A stretch of 64,000 nt of DNA from contig DLNC01000012.1 of the NCBI GenBank assembly GCA_002478265.1, forward strand, positions 105,539 to 169,538, read 5' to 3'. Position numbers and translations under genes: made by a program. Origin of the DNA: Syntrophaceae bacterium UBA7520. GTDB lineage: Bacteria > Desulfobacterota > Syntrophia > Syntrophales > Smithellaceae. The notes beneath the pieces are model-generated. The model worked only from the letters and a program-made list of their open reading frames with translations. It did not search any database and was not told the origin of the DNA. Of this stretch, positions 8,695 to 17,767 are shown piece after piece (position 1 is the first letter of the stretch; each line of letters begins with the position of its first letter).

Positions 8695-9412
8695 AGATAC
8701 CCCCGTTAACATGAATGACCGTTCCGGTAATGTAGCTGGCTCTTGTCGCCAAAAACGCCACTACATCGGCTATTTCTTCCGGCTGGCCTAGCCTGGCCAA
8801 AGGAATGTTGGCCATCATTTTTTCCCTCACATGATCAGGAAGTTCTCTGGTCATGGCCGTGTCGATGAATCCGGGAGCGACGGAATTAACCAAAATGTTT
8901 CTCCCCCATAATTCTTTCGCCAACGACTTGGTAAAAGCATCCAGCGCCGCTTTCTCCATCGTGTATGGAATCTGCCCGGGATTGCCCGTATGGCCGACTA
9001 CGCTGGAAATATTAATAATCCGCCCCGCATTCTGCCGGAGCATGAACTGACGAAGAATTTTTTTCGTCAAATACCACGCGCCGCGCACCAACTCGCGCTG
9101 GCGGTCGAATTCCTCGATTTTCATCGCGTTAATATCGCTGTTTATCGAGATGCCCGCGCTGTTGACCAGAACATCAACACGCCCTGCCGCTTCTTTAATC
9201 TCGCTGACCATTTTGTCAATCTGGGCCGGATCACTCAAATCGGCTTCGACCAGAAATCCTTCCTTTATCTCGGCCAGAACCGCTTTTGACGGCTCTTCCA
9301 TCACGGGTATATAATTAATACCCACCCGGAATCCCTCCGCGGCTAAAGCGCGGCTGCAGGCCGCTCCAATACCCGTGCCACCGCCGGTGACAATTGCCAC
9401 TGGTTTATCCAT
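8684..9412 (-). CDS. 3-oxoacyl-ACP reductase (FabG-like SDR)
   Basis: This 242-residue SDR has the TGGGTGIG cofactor loop at residues 9-16, NSAG at 85-88, catalytic Ser138 (NISSVVG), Tyr151 and Lys155 (YTMEKAA), and the C-terminal SYITGTVIHVNGG typical of FabG. It reduces 3-oxoacyl-ACP with NAD(P)H. Its ATG overlaps the TAA of the KAS III gene (TAATG) and its 3' end overlaps the dehydratase gene by 11 bases, forming a compact condensation-reduction-dehydration module. The tyrosine context (YTMEK in place of the common YSASK) points to a paralogue. Confidence 0.92.
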   Translation of the reverse strand: MDKPVAIVTGGGTGIGAACSRALAAEGFRVGINYIPVMEEPSKAVLAEIKEGFLVEADLSDPAQIDKMVSEIKEAAGRVDVLVNSAGISINSDINAMKIEEFDRQRELVRGAWYLTKKILRQFMLRQNAGRIINISSVVGHTGNPGQIPYTMEKAALDAFTKSLAKELWGRNILVNSVAPGFIDTAMTRELPDHVREKMMANIPLARLGQPEEIADVVAFLATRASYITGTVIHVNGGIYGG

Positions 9413-10404
9413 TATTTATCCCCCTCCACCTTCAACATTGTGTGTGTCCAGGAAAGGCCCGCGCCGACAATAACCATCGCGATGCGATCACCGCGGCGCA
9501 GCTCATCCCAGTGACGGCTGAGCACGGTAGGCGCGCTGCAACATCCGGTATTGCCGAACTGATCAACGTTATACCAGTGATGACCGGGGTCTATTCCTGT
9601 ACGTTCGCTCACGTTTTTCAACATCATTAAATTGGCCTGATGGCCGATGAAAATAAATCGTCCGGCTTCGGCGGCATATTTTTTTTGCAGCACTTTTAAC
9701 GATTCCGTCGTCTGACGAATGGCAAATCCCTGCACCGCGTTTCCATCCTGATTAAAATACCAATTATAGCCGATGCCTACTTTTTCCCACGCGGAAGGGC
9801 GCGAATCGAAAATACAATCCGTAAAAACGGCCCGCGACGGAATTTTCGTGGAAACTATCGCCGCGGCGCTGCCGTCGCCGAAAAGCACCGCCGTGCTGCG
9901 GTTGGTGTAGTCAACGCATTTGGTCAACGTTTCCGAATCAATAACCAGAATATAATCGGGAAGAGTTTCCGGCTGCATCCGGGAAAGAAAATTAATCTGC
10001 ATGCCAAATGAAGAGCAGGCCGAATTCATATCCAGGCAAGGCACTTCAATGCCCAGCTCGGCGGCAATGGCCGACGCCTCTGCGGGCGTCACATTATCCG
10101 GCGTGGAAGAGCCGGCAACGACCATGCCGATATCTTCCAGCTTGAGCGCAGCTCTTTGCAGTGCGAGCTTTGCGGCCCGGGCGGCCATTTGCGCGTTTTT
10201 ATAGAGTCTCGCCGCAAACGCGGCGCGCGGATCGCTGTTTTTCGTTGCCTTGATATAATCCAGCGGCAATACCGTGCGTCGGTTTTCAATGCCCACTCTT
10301 TCCATAATCCAATCGTTACTGGTGCCGATATCCAAATCTTCCAGAAATTTGTTGGAAATAATGTTTTCCGGATTAAAATGTCCCATTCCATGTAAATAGA
10401 GCAT
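9412..10404 (-). CDS. Beta-ketoacyl-ACP synthase III (KAS III/FabH family)
   Basis: This 330-residue initiating condensing enzyme shows the complete KAS III triad: Cys130 (NSACSSFG), His255 (GHQANLMM) and Asn285 (FGNTGCCSAP). KAS III joins an acyl-CoA starter to malonyl-ACP. The active-site context differs from E. coli FabH, so starter specificity cannot be read from it. The stop overlaps the next gene start, and the gene starts 2 bases after the acyl-CoA dehydrogenase stop, so an acyl-CoA starter delivered by that enzyme is plausible but unproven. Confidence 0.9.
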   Translation of the reverse strand: MLYLHGMGHFNPENIISNKFLEDLDIGTSNDWIMERVGIENRRTVLPLDYIKATKNSDPRAAFAARLYKNAQMAARAAKLALQRAALKLEDIGMVVAGSSTPDNVTPAEASAIAAELGIEVPCLDMNSACSSFGMQINFLSRMQPETLPDYILVIDSETLTKCVDYTNRSTAVLFGDGSAAAIVSTKIPSRAVFTDCIFDSRPSAWEKVGIGYNWYFNQDGNAVQGFAIRQTTESLKVLQKKYAAEAGRFIFIGHQANLMMLKNVSERTGIDPGHHWYNVDQFGNTGCCSAPTVLSRHWDELRRGDRIAMVIVGAGLSWTHTMLKVEGDK

Positions 10405-10406
10405 GC

Positions 10407-11606
10407 CTACACAATCTCCCGCCCGATTATCATATTCTGCACTTCTCTCACGCCTTCATAAATATCAATGATGTGCGCGTCACGCACGAGTTTGGAAATC
10501 TCGTATTCGGTGGTAAAACCGTAACCGCCGTGCAAATGAAGACCTTCATTGGCGCAGAAGAGAGCCGCTTCTGCGCAAGTGTTTTTGGCCAGCGAGGCGT
10601 AAATGCCGGCATCAGGCGCTTTCTCCTCAATTTTCGCCACGGCTTTGAGCAGGGCCAATTCCGCCAGTTCCACTTTTTTCCACATGGTCGTGAGCAAATC
10701 CCTAGCGACGGGAAGATCGCAAAGCCGTTGGCCGAACTGCACGCGTTCCTGCGTGTACTGCAAGGTTAAATCCAACGCCCTTTTGGCCAGCCCCAGACCG
10801 ATCGCCGCCACCATCGGACGCGCGTAATCCAAAACATCAACGATATATTTGAAGCCGAAGCGCCTGTCCCCGATGATTTGTTTCGGGTGAATAACCACAT
10901 CTTCAAAAGTGATGCTGGCCGTGTTGGAAAGACGCTGGCCGAGTTTGTCTTCCGGCTTTCCTATAGTTATCTTGCCTCCGGTGGGCAGATTTATTTCTCT
11001 GGTGGATTGACCGATATCCGGAAGCTCTTTGGAGGTAACCTGTTCCACAGGAATCACCACACAGGCCATAAAATTGCTCGTCGGCTTTCCCACTTTGCAG
11101 ATGACCGTGTATTGCGACGCGTAAGACGCATTGGTAATAAAACATTTTGCGCCGTTCAAAAGGTAAGTGCCATCGTCGCGCTTAACCATGAAACTGGTCA
11201 TCATGGAATTGTCCGAACCGGCATTGGGCTCGGTCAAGCAAAAAGATGCCAGAAGCGGTTTTTCCACAAAAGGTTTCAAAAACAATTCTTTTTGTTCATC
11301 AGTTCCGTGCTGGCTGATCACAACATTTGCCAGATCGTTGCACATGGCGGACGTGGAAATACCCGTATCACCATAGGAAAGTTCTTTTATAATCAGCGAA
11401 GAAGAAACAACGTCAATTTCATAGCCCTTAACAGCTTCCGGAATGCATAAATTAACAATGCCCATTTCCCAGGCCTTGTTTATTATCTCCCAGGGAAACT
11501 TGTGCGATTTTTCCATTTCCAGAATATGCGGCGTTATGTCGTTTTTCACCAGTTTGCGGACTGTTTCCAGATAATTAAGCTGATTTTCATTGAGACTAAA
11601 ATCCAT
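10407..11606 (-). CDS. Acyl-CoA dehydrogenase
   Basis: This 399-residue FAD flavoenzyme has the family signatures in order: FCLTEPNAGSDN (flavin/substrate loop), GDRRFGFKYIV, the helical C-terminal domain with ERVQFGQRLCD, LHGGYGFTTEYEISKLVRDA, and the catalytic Glu in IYEGVREVQ. It introduces an alpha-beta double bond into acyl-CoA; some anaerobe members run in the reductive direction. Standing immediately before KAS III in a cluster with no enoyl-ACP reductase, it could supply an unsaturated starter or replace the reductase. Neither role can be decided from sequence. Confidence 0.93.
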   Translation of the reverse strand: MDFSLNENQLNYLETVRKLVKNDITPHILEMEKSHKFPWEIINKAWEMGIVNLCIPEAVKGYEIDVVSSSLIIKELSYGDTGISTSAMCNDLANVVISQHGTDEQKELFLKPFVEKPLLASFCLTEPNAGSDNSMMTSFMVKRDDGTYLLNGAKCFITNASYASQYTVICKVGKPTSNFMACVVIPVEQVTSKELPDIGQSTREINLPTGGKITIGKPEDKLGQRLSNTASITFEDVVIHPKQIIGDRRFGFKYIVDVLDYARPMVAAIGLGLAKRALDLTLQYTQERVQFGQRLCDLPVARDLLTTMWKKVELAELALLKAVAKIEEKAPDAGIYASLAKNTCAEAALFCANEGLHLHGGYGFTTEYEISKLVRDAHIIDIYEGVREVQNMIIGREIV

Positions 11607-11652
11607 AAATTAAAACCTTTCCTCTCTTTTTTTATAAATTTTGCAAAAAAAT

Positions 11653-11664
11653 ACCCTCAGGGGT
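11653..11664 (-). terminator. Possible weak intrinsic terminator after the carboxyltransferase gene
   Basis: In the 96-base gap, the minus strand reads ACCC, a 4-base loop CTGA, GGGT, then a run of seven T. The stem is only 4 bp but the T tract is good. If active it would separate transcription of fabD and the carboxyltransferase from the genes downstream, at least in part. The plus strand also has a T tract. Confidence 0.3.
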
Positions 11665-11702
11665 TTCTTTTTTTCAAAAAAACATCTTCAACAAACGCCA
11701 TT

Positions 11703-13151
11703 TCAGGCGGCGGCTTTCTTGTCCGGGATATTTTTACCTCCCACGCCTGGAGAAGAATCCTTGCCGTATTTGGCCTGCAGAAATTTCTCCATCGTCGCAG
11801 GATATAGAATGTACGCTAAAACATCTTCATCAGTGCGGCCCAGATCGCCTAACTGTTTTCTTGCCGCCTCTATTTCCGGCGCCAAATAATCGGCCGGCCT
11901 TCCTTTCAACGGCTCCTCGCCTTTCTTGTAATTTTTCAGAATTTTTCTGGCCAGTTCCGGATCGATTGGCACAGGGGTTCTTCCGTATAGGCCAAGCACT
12001 AAATCTTTGAGCTGATTGGACACGCGCGCGTAACGGCCGAAGAGCACGTTCAAGACGGCCTGCGCGCCCACAATCTGCGACACCGGCGTGACCAGCGGCG
12101 GATAGCCCATGTCTTTTCTTGTCTGCACCACTTCCTTGTATATATCGTCGAGCCTGTCGAGCGCGTTCATTTCCTTGAGCTGGCCGGTCAGATTGGAAAT
12201 CATGCCGCCGGGTATCTGATGCGCCAGAACGCCGTTATCAATAATGGAGAGCTTCTGATTGGCCAGATAACTATTGTATTTCGGGGCGATATTTTCCAGA
12301 TGCTCGCCCAGCACGAGTAAACGATTTAATTCGATAAGCGGCTCCCTTTCTGTTCCCTGCAGGGCCGCGATAATCGGCTCGATAGCGGGCATCGATGTTC
12401 TCAGCGCGAAAGGAGCCAGGCATGTGTCCACAACGTCAACTCCCGCTTCAATCGCCTTGAGATAAGTCATGGAAGCCATGCCGCTGGTGTAATGACAATG
12501 CAGATGCAATGGCAATTTGACAGCTTTTTTGATGGCGGAAACCAGGTCATAAGCGTCATATGGCGAAAGCAGGCCGGCCATGTCCTTTATACAGACCGCG
12601 TCCGCGCCCATCGCTTCCAGCTCTTTGGCTTTGTTCACAAAAAATTCCAGGTTATAAACTTCGCCCCCCAAGCGAACATCCGTCAATGAATAACAAAGCG
12701 CGCCCTGAAATTCCTTGCCGTTTTCCTTAATCCGGCGGGCGCATGCTTCCATGTTGCGGAAATCGTTAAGCGCGTCAAAACAGCGGAAAACATCAATCCC
12801 GATTTCGCAGGCCTTATCCACAAAAGCGTTGACCACATCATCGGCGTAATGGCGGTAGCCCACCAGGTTCTGGCCTCGGATAAGCATGGCAAAAGGCGTT
12901 TTCGTGATGTATTTTTTCAGAATGCGCGGGCGCATCCAAGGATCTTCACCCAGGAACCTGTGCATGGTGTCGAATGTCGCGCCGCCCCAGACTTCCATCG
13001 CGTGAAAACCGCAATTATCCATTTCTTCCGCGATGGGCAGCATGTCCTCTGTTTTCATTCTGGTAGCGTATATGGATTGATGGCCGTCACGAAAAGTGTT
13101 GTCCTGAATCTTGATCGGATTTTTGGCAACTTTTTTACTTTTTTCGGTCAT
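11703..13151 (-). CDS. Pyruvate carboxylase subunit B / 5S-type carboxyltransferase (OadA-like), no biotin domain
   Basis: The 482-residue protein is a TIM-barrel carboxyltransferase: the RDGHQSIYATRM N-terminal metal/biotin motif, MEVWGGATFD, the catalytic Lys in CIKDMAGLLSP, and the metal histidines in LHLHCHYTSGM. A conserved second domain (NQIPGGMISNL-type helix region, here HQIPGGMISN) follows. The biotinyl-carrier domain of OadA is absent, as in two-subunit pyruvate carboxylases or transcarboxylase 5S, so a separate biotin protein is needed. Start at 13151 chosen for the GGGGAGGA ribosome site; an upstream in-frame start would add 36 basic residues. It might supply or interconvert carboxylated precursors for the neighbouring malonyl-using pathway. 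Confidence 0.9.
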   Translation of the reverse strand: MTEKSKKVAKNPIKIQDNTFRDGHQSIYATRMKTEDMLPIAEEMDNCGFHAMEVWGGATFDTMHRFLGEDPWMRPRILKKYITKTPFAMLIRGQNLVGYRHYADDVVNAFVDKACEIGIDVFRCFDALNDFRNMEACARRIKENGKEFQGALCYSLTDVRLGGEVYNLEFFVNKAKELEAMGADAVCIKDMAGLLSPYDAYDLVSAIKKAVKLPLHLHCHYTSGMASMTYLKAIEAGVDVVDTCLAPFALRTSMPAIEPIIAALQGTEREPLIELNRLLVLGEHLENIAPKYNSYLANQKLSIIDNGVLAHQIPGGMISNLTGQLKEMNALDRLDDIYKEVVQTRKDMGYPPLVTPVSQIVGAQAVLNVLFGRYARVSNQLKDLVLGLYGRTPVPIDPELARKILKNYKKGEEPLKGRPADYLAPEIEAARKQLGDLGRTDEDVLAYILYPATMEKFLQAKYGKDSSPGVGGKNIPDKKAAA

Positions 13152-13194
13152 TGTTCCTCCCCGCAACACGTGTGTTGCGTAATAATCTATGTAA

Positions 13195-14142
13195 TTAATC
13201 CCCCGCGGCGAATGTCTTCTGCGCCGCCGCCCAACCGGTAATCGATTTGCAATTAACACCTATGGTCTTGAAAAAATCGCGCAGCGGCCGGCCCGGGCCT
13301 ATTTCATAAATATTTTTGGTTTTATCGGCCAGCGCGCGCATATTGTCACACCACTTCACTGTATTGCTGAGCTGTTTAACCAGGTTTTCCCTGATCTGCG
13401 TCGCGCTAGTGGGATGGAAACCCCCGGAATAATTGGATGTCACCTGCGGCGCGGTTTCGGTTTTAATGTTTTTGGCTTTGTCTAACAATACCTTGGAAAA
13501 ATGATCTTCAATCGACTGCATAAAACGACTGTGGAAAGGAGCGCTGACATTGAGCTGCACAAAACGGAAAGGCTTGCCTCCGGCCAGCGCCTCCGTCAAA
13601 CGTTTTTCCGCTTCGGGAAGAGCGGAAATCTTGCCGCTGATTACCACCTGATTGACGGAATTGATATTGGCCACGTCTACCGGCAAATCAAAAATCAGCT
13701 GTTTCAGCTTATTGATGTCTATCTCTTCGGAAATAACCGCGGCCATGCCGCCCACACCCACCGGCACGGCATCCTGCATTAACTTGCCGCGCGCCTGAAC
13801 TATCTTTACCGTCTCGCTCAACTGAAAAACGCCCGCGGCAACCAACGCGCTGAATTCTCCCAGCGAATGTCCGCCGAAATACGACGGCGCAAAACCGAAA
13901 CGTTCGGCCAATCCTCTGAGCATGGCGATTTCCGTTGTGACAATACAGGGCTGGGTGTATTCTGTTAGATTCAGCTTGGGATCGTCGCTGAAACACAGAG
14001 CGGCCACATCCCAACCCAGCGTGTCCGCCGCTTCTTCATATGTATGGCGGCTTACCGGAATCTCATCATAAAAATCTTTGCCCATACCGGCTCTCTGTGA
14101 GCCCTGTCCGGGAAAAACCACCGCTATTTTATCAGTATCCAT
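13195..14142 (-). CDS. fabD: Malonyl-CoA:ACP transacylase
   Basis: This 315-residue alpha/beta acyltransferase has the oxyanion FPGQGSQRAGMG motif at the N-terminus, nucleophile Ser93 in GHSLGEFSAL and catalytic His in the SAPFHSRFM motif near residue 204. It loads malonyl units from CoA onto ACP. The ATG at 14142 is preferred because GAGG lies 7 bases upstream and the family N-terminus follows at once; the ATG at 14160 has no ribosome site. It is the first gene of the minus-strand fatty-acid-type run and is divergent from the histidine-kinase gene. Confidence 0.93.
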   Translation of the reverse strand: MDTDKIAVVFPGQGSQRAGMGKDFYDEIPVSRHTYEEAADTLGWDVAALCFSDDPKLNLTEYTQPCIVTTEIAMLRGLAERFGFAPSYFGGHSLGEFSALVAAGVFQLSETVKIVQARGKLMQDAVPVGVGGMAAVISEEIDINKLKQLIFDLPVDVANINSVNQVVISGKISALPEAEKRLTEALAGGKPFRFVQLNVSAPFHSRFMQSIEDHFSKVLLDKAKNIKTETAPQVTSNYSGGFHPTSATQIRENLVKQLSNTVKWCDNMRALADKTKNIYEIGPGRPLRDFFKTIGVNCKSITGWAAAQKTFAAGD

Positions 14143-14160
14143 TTTTAACCTCGTCGTCAT

Positions 14161-14527
14161 TTATTGTTTAATGACGACTTTTATCATAAGTTTAACTAAA
14201 TACAAACCAAAGATATTTAGCTACTTAGCACGTTCTGTGCCATAGCTCTACACCGCACTTGATTAATAACTATCGCATTATCATTGCTCTTTTTTATGCA
14301 GTAAATTCTGCCAATTATGTTTTGGTGCGTAGCGCGCTTCGCGGTGCGAAATATCATTCACCGAACTACATGAATGCGAGAATAACCAAAGATGTTGTTA
14401 TCATCGTATAAACAAAGAAATTTTATTGTTGTAGAATTTGACAAAAAATACTGATAAATAGGCTGCAAACAATCAACCATTATGAATAATTTAGGGAAAA
14501 GCAACAAAAGTTTGCGCTGATTATTTT
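14161..14527. other. Intergenic region between divergent fabD and sensor kinase genes
   Basis: This 367-base AT-rich stretch must hold divergent promoters. A TTGACA lies at 14438-14443 on the plus strand but I see no convincing -10 at normal spacing. A GC-rich island at 14324-14348 has GGTGCG repeated at both ends around a small CGCG-CTT-CGCG hairpin. I see no ORF or structured RNA that I can name. Confidence 0.5.
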
Positions 14528-16054
14528 ATGGATACATTTACCCTGGCCGCGACCAGTTTTATTATCTGCCTGTCGTTAATCCTCACCGGCAAAAGGGATA
14601 AATTGCATATGTCCTTTGCCGGTCTTTGCGCGGCTGTTTTTATCTGGCAAAGCGCCGTTTTTCTAAGCGAATTTTTCGCCACCACCTTTTGGCCGATCAT
14701 TGAAAATCTTGCGCTTTTGGCCATCGCGCCGCTGACGCTCCGCCTGTTTCGCCATCTGACGCGCAACAAATCATTCATTTCGCAGGGCGTGGTGATTATT
14801 TTCTTTATGCTGAGCCTGGCGGGAATTCTCGCGCTTTTAACCAAGCTTGCTCAATGGCCGCATTTCCCCATACTGATAATTTCTTATGTAATCACCGTAT
14901 TGATTTTTTGCTATCTATCTCTTTGGAATCACGCAAAAAGGTTGCCGCCCAGCATGGAAAAAAAACGCCTGGGTTATTTACTCATCGCCTGCCCCATTGC
15001 TTTGCTTTTAAGCAGTTTTGATTTTTTGACTTTCCCGGGTTATTCCTTTCCCTCAATATCCGGCCTGGTGATGGCCGCTCTTCTCTATCTAATGCTGCTG
15101 ATTGTCGCCTACCCGCAGCTCAATGAACTGCACGAATTTTTCGCCCGCGCTCTGGTTATTTTTATCAGCACCATGGCGGGAACGATAATTTTTTATTTTG
15201 TCGCTCTTTTTTTCAGCGCCAACACCCCTTCTTTCACCAGCGTCATGATGGCCTCTTTTCTGATTGTTATTTCACTCACTCCGCTGAAAATGATTTTAAA
15301 AAAGGCGTTCAGCTTTTTTTATCCCGAAAGCAAGGATGTTTTCACTTCTCTTTACGAATTCGATGAAAAACTGGAGAGCGAAAAAGCCTTCATGTTGGCG
15401 GAGATGGCGCCAGTGCTGGCGCACGAAATACGCAATCCGCTGGGCTCGATCAAAGGCGCCGCCCAATATTTGAAATCGGAGGCCGTAACTGATGAACAAA
15501 AAAATCTTCTTGATATAATCATTGAAGAAGCAAACAGACTCAATGCGGTCGTTCATCAGTTTATGGATTATGCTCGCCCCTATCAATATAAATTCAAGGC
15601 GCAGAGCATAAACGTAATCATTCAAAAGGCGATATCCATTATCGCGGCAAACAAACTGGCGGAAAATATCAACATTGTCCGCGAACTTAATCATGACCTG
15701 CCGGAAGTAGAAACGGACGAACAGCAGTTAATGCAGGTGATTCTGAACATCGCCCTCAACGCGATCGAAGCGATGCCGCAAGGCGGCACGCTCACCTTCC
15801 GCACATTCAATATCGCCACGAGCGCCGAAGGTGGCATAGGAGTTACCATCCGCGATACCGGCAGCGGCATTGGACGCGAAGAAATAAAAAATATTTTCAA
15901 ACCTTTTTATACGACAAAAAAAAGAGGCGTCGGCCTGGGTCTGGCAATTTGCCAGAAAATCATCAAGGAACATGGCGGCCTGATTCGCGTGAAGTCCATC
16001 CCCGGCCAGGGAACCGTTTTCTTTATCAAGCTTCGCGCCGGATCTTTATTTTAA
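14528..16054 (+). CDS. Membrane sensor histidine kinase (NtrB/AtoS type)
   Basis: The 508-residue protein has about eight hydrophobic segments in residues 5-255, then a HisKA domain with phospho-acceptor His299 (VLAHEIRNPLGSIKG) and an HATPase domain with N box (NIALNAIEAMP), G1 (DTGSGIG), F (FKPFYTTK) and G2 (GVGLGLAIC). No PAS domain is visible, so the signal is probably sensed in or near the membrane. The gene is followed 47 bases later by an NtrC-type regulator, its likely partner. Ligand unknown. Confidence 0.92.
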   Translation: MDTFTLAATSFIICLSLILTGKRDKLHMSFAGLCAAVFIWQSAVFLSEFFATTFWPIIENLALLAIAPLTLRLFRHLTRNKSFISQGVVIIFFMLSLAGILALLTKLAQWPHFPILIISYVITVLIFCYLSLWNHAKRLPPSMEKKRLGYLLIACPIALLLSSFDFLTFPGYSFPSISGLVMAALLYLMLLIVAYPQLNELHEFFARALVIFISTMAGTIIFYFVALFFSANTPSFTSVMMASFLIVISLTPLKMILKKAFSFFYPESKDVFTSLYEFDEKLESEKAFMLAEMAPVLAHEIRNPLGSIKGAAQYLKSEAVTDEQKNLLDIIIEEANRLNAVVHQFMDYARPYQYKFKAQSINVIIQKAISIIAANKLAENINIVRELNHDLPEVETDEQQLMQVILNIALNAIEAMPQGGTLTFRTFNIATSAEGGIGVTIRDTGSGIGREEIKNIFKPFYTTKKRGVGLGLAICQKIIKEHGGLIRVKSIPGQGTVFFIKLRAGSLF

Positions 16055-16101
16055 TAACAATCCATCTTGATTTAAATGACAAAGAATAATAGTAACTTAT
16101 C

Positions 16102-17475
16102 ATGAGCAAGATATTGATCGTTGACGATGAACTAAACATGAGACTTGTTCTTTCCGCCCTGCTGAAAAAGGAAGGTTACGAGATTGCCTCCGCCGCGGAC
16201 GGAAACGAGGCGATGGATGTTTTAAAATCAGACGGAATTGACGCCGTGATCACCGACCTGAAAATGCCCAACATGGATGGCATGGAACTGCTGCGCCGGA
16301 TGAACAACAAATACCCCGATGTTCCGGTCATCATGATTACAGCGCACGGCACCGTTGCGACCGCCGTGGAAGCACTGAAAAAAGGTGCGCTCGATTATAT
16401 CACCAAACCGTTTGATCTGGACGAGTTGAAAAACGTCGTCTCGAAAGCCATTAAAACACGCGCGCTCAAGGAAAATGAAATTCGCGCGCCACAGGAAGAT
16501 ATTGAACGCGCGGGCATCATCGGCGCCAGCAAAAGCATGGAAAATATTTTTGAAGCCATCAGGCGCGTAGCCCCTACCACGACAACTATTCTGATTATCG
16601 GGGAAACAGGCACGGGAAAAGAGCTGGTGGCCGACGCTATCCATTATAATTCGCCGCGCAAGAAAAATCCGCTTATTAAAATAAACTGCGCAGCTATCGC
16701 CAAAACCCTCATGGAGAGCGAACTTTTCGGCCATGAAAAAGGGGCATATACCGGTGCCGCCATCACCAAACCGGGAAAGTTCGAACTGGCGCACAAGGGA
16801 ACCTTATTTCTTGACGAAGTGGGAGAAATTCCCCGTGATATGCAGGTCAAACTGCTGCGCGTATTGCAGGAACAGGAATTCGAGCGCGTTGGAGGGCTAC
16901 GAACAATAAAGGTTGATGTGCGCATCATCGCGGCCACCAATCAAAACCTCCTCCAACAGGTGAAGACAGGCAATTTCCGCGAGGATCTGTACTACCGTCT
17001 TAATGTTTTTCCGATAGAAGTGCCGCCGCTGAGAGAAAGAAAAGAAGATATTCTGCCGCTCACCGATTATTTTGTGGAAAAATTCAACAAAAAACTGGGA
17101 GCTTCCGTAAAGGTTGCCGAGAAAGCCAAAGAGATACTGCTTCGATATGATTGGCCGGGTAACATTCGCGAATTGGAAAACCTCATCGAAAGAATGATGC
17201 TTTTATCGAAAAATGGCACTATTACCCTAGATGAAATTCCCGAAGAATTAAAAGCCGCGATAAATAAAACAACTCTCATGCCAGCGGATAAAAGCAAAAA
17301 GCCATTCAAAGATTACATGCGCGATCATGTCGAGAACGTCGAAAAACAAATGATCATTAAAACACTGGAAGATGCGGGCGGCAATGTCACCAAAGCGGCC
17401 AAACAACTTGGCTTAAGCCGCAAAGGTCTTCAGCTTAAAATGATCAAATACAACCTGCGCAAAGAAGCAAAATAA
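16102..17475 (+). CDS. Sigma-54-dependent response regulator, NtrC family
   Basis: The 457-residue protein has a receiver domain (residues 1-120, phospho-acceptor Asp52 in VITDLKMPNMDG), an AAA+ sigma-54 activation domain (Walker A GETGTGKE near 165, the sigma-54 loop GAYTGA, Walker B GTLFLDEVGE) and a Fis-type HTH at the C-terminus (NVTKAAKQLGLSRKGLQ). It should activate sigma-54 promoters when phosphorylated by the kinase encoded just upstream. I did not find a convincing -24/-12 element nearby, so its targets may lie elsewhere. Confidence 0.94.
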   Translation: MSKILIVDDELNMRLVLSALLKKEGYEIASAADGNEAMDVLKSDGIDAVITDLKMPNMDGMELLRRMNNKYPDVPVIMITAHGTVATAVEALKKGALDYITKPFDLDELKNVVSKAIKTRALKENEIRAPQEDIERAGIIGASKSMENIFEAIRRVAPTTTTILIIGETGTGKELVADAIHYNSPRKKNPLIKINCAAIAKTLMESELFGHEKGAYTGAAITKPGKFELAHKGTLFLDEVGEIPRDMQVKLLRVLQEQEFERVGGLRTIKVDVRIIAATNQNLLQQVKTGNFREDLYYRLNVFPIEVPPLRERKEDILPLTDYFVEKFNKKLGASVKVAEKAKEILLRYDWPGNIRELENLIERMMLLSKNGTITLDEIPEELKAAINKTTLMPADKSKKPFKDYMRDHVENVEKQMIIKTLEDAGGNVTKAAKQLGLSRKGLQLKMIKYNLRKEAK

Positions 17476-17516
17476 AAAAAGGCGCAATCCCAACCTAATA
17501 TCAGGAGGATAAAATA

Positions 17517-17747
17517 ATGAACTTTAAAATTGCATTGTTCGTCGCACTTGTTATCTTAGCGCTTATCTTTATCTTGCAGAATATTGTCGCTGTTTCCGTC
17601 AGCTTTCTTTTCTGGGATATTTACGTGTCACTTGCGGTGCTTATATTCTTTTGCTTGCTAATTGGTTTCGGAATCGGCTGGTTTCTGAACAGTTATTTTT
17701 CATATAAAAGAAACAAGAAAGAAGTGCAAAACATTATCAATAAATAA
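17517..17747 (+). CDS. LapA-domain (DUF1049) small membrane protein
   Basis: This 76-residue protein has two transmembrane helices (about residues 4-24 and 37-60) separated by a short loop and ending in a basic tail. The hydrophobic pattern ILQNIVAVSVSFLFW is typical of LapA/DUF1049 proteins, which in other bacteria support lipopolysaccharide assembly. A strong AGGAGG lies upstream. It starts 41 bases after the response regulator gene and may share its transcript. Confidence 0.8.
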   Translation: MNFKIALFVALVILALIFILQNIVAVSVSFLFWDIYVSLAVLIFFCLLIGFGIGWFLNSYFSYKRNKKEVQNIINK

Positions 17748-17767
17748 ACACGCGGCCCTAAATAATA

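Noticed and set aside
14324..14348. GC-rich GGTGCG repeat as a mobile-element end or structured RNA
   Set aside because: The repeat is only 6 bases, in direct orientation, with no transposase or extended pairing nearby.
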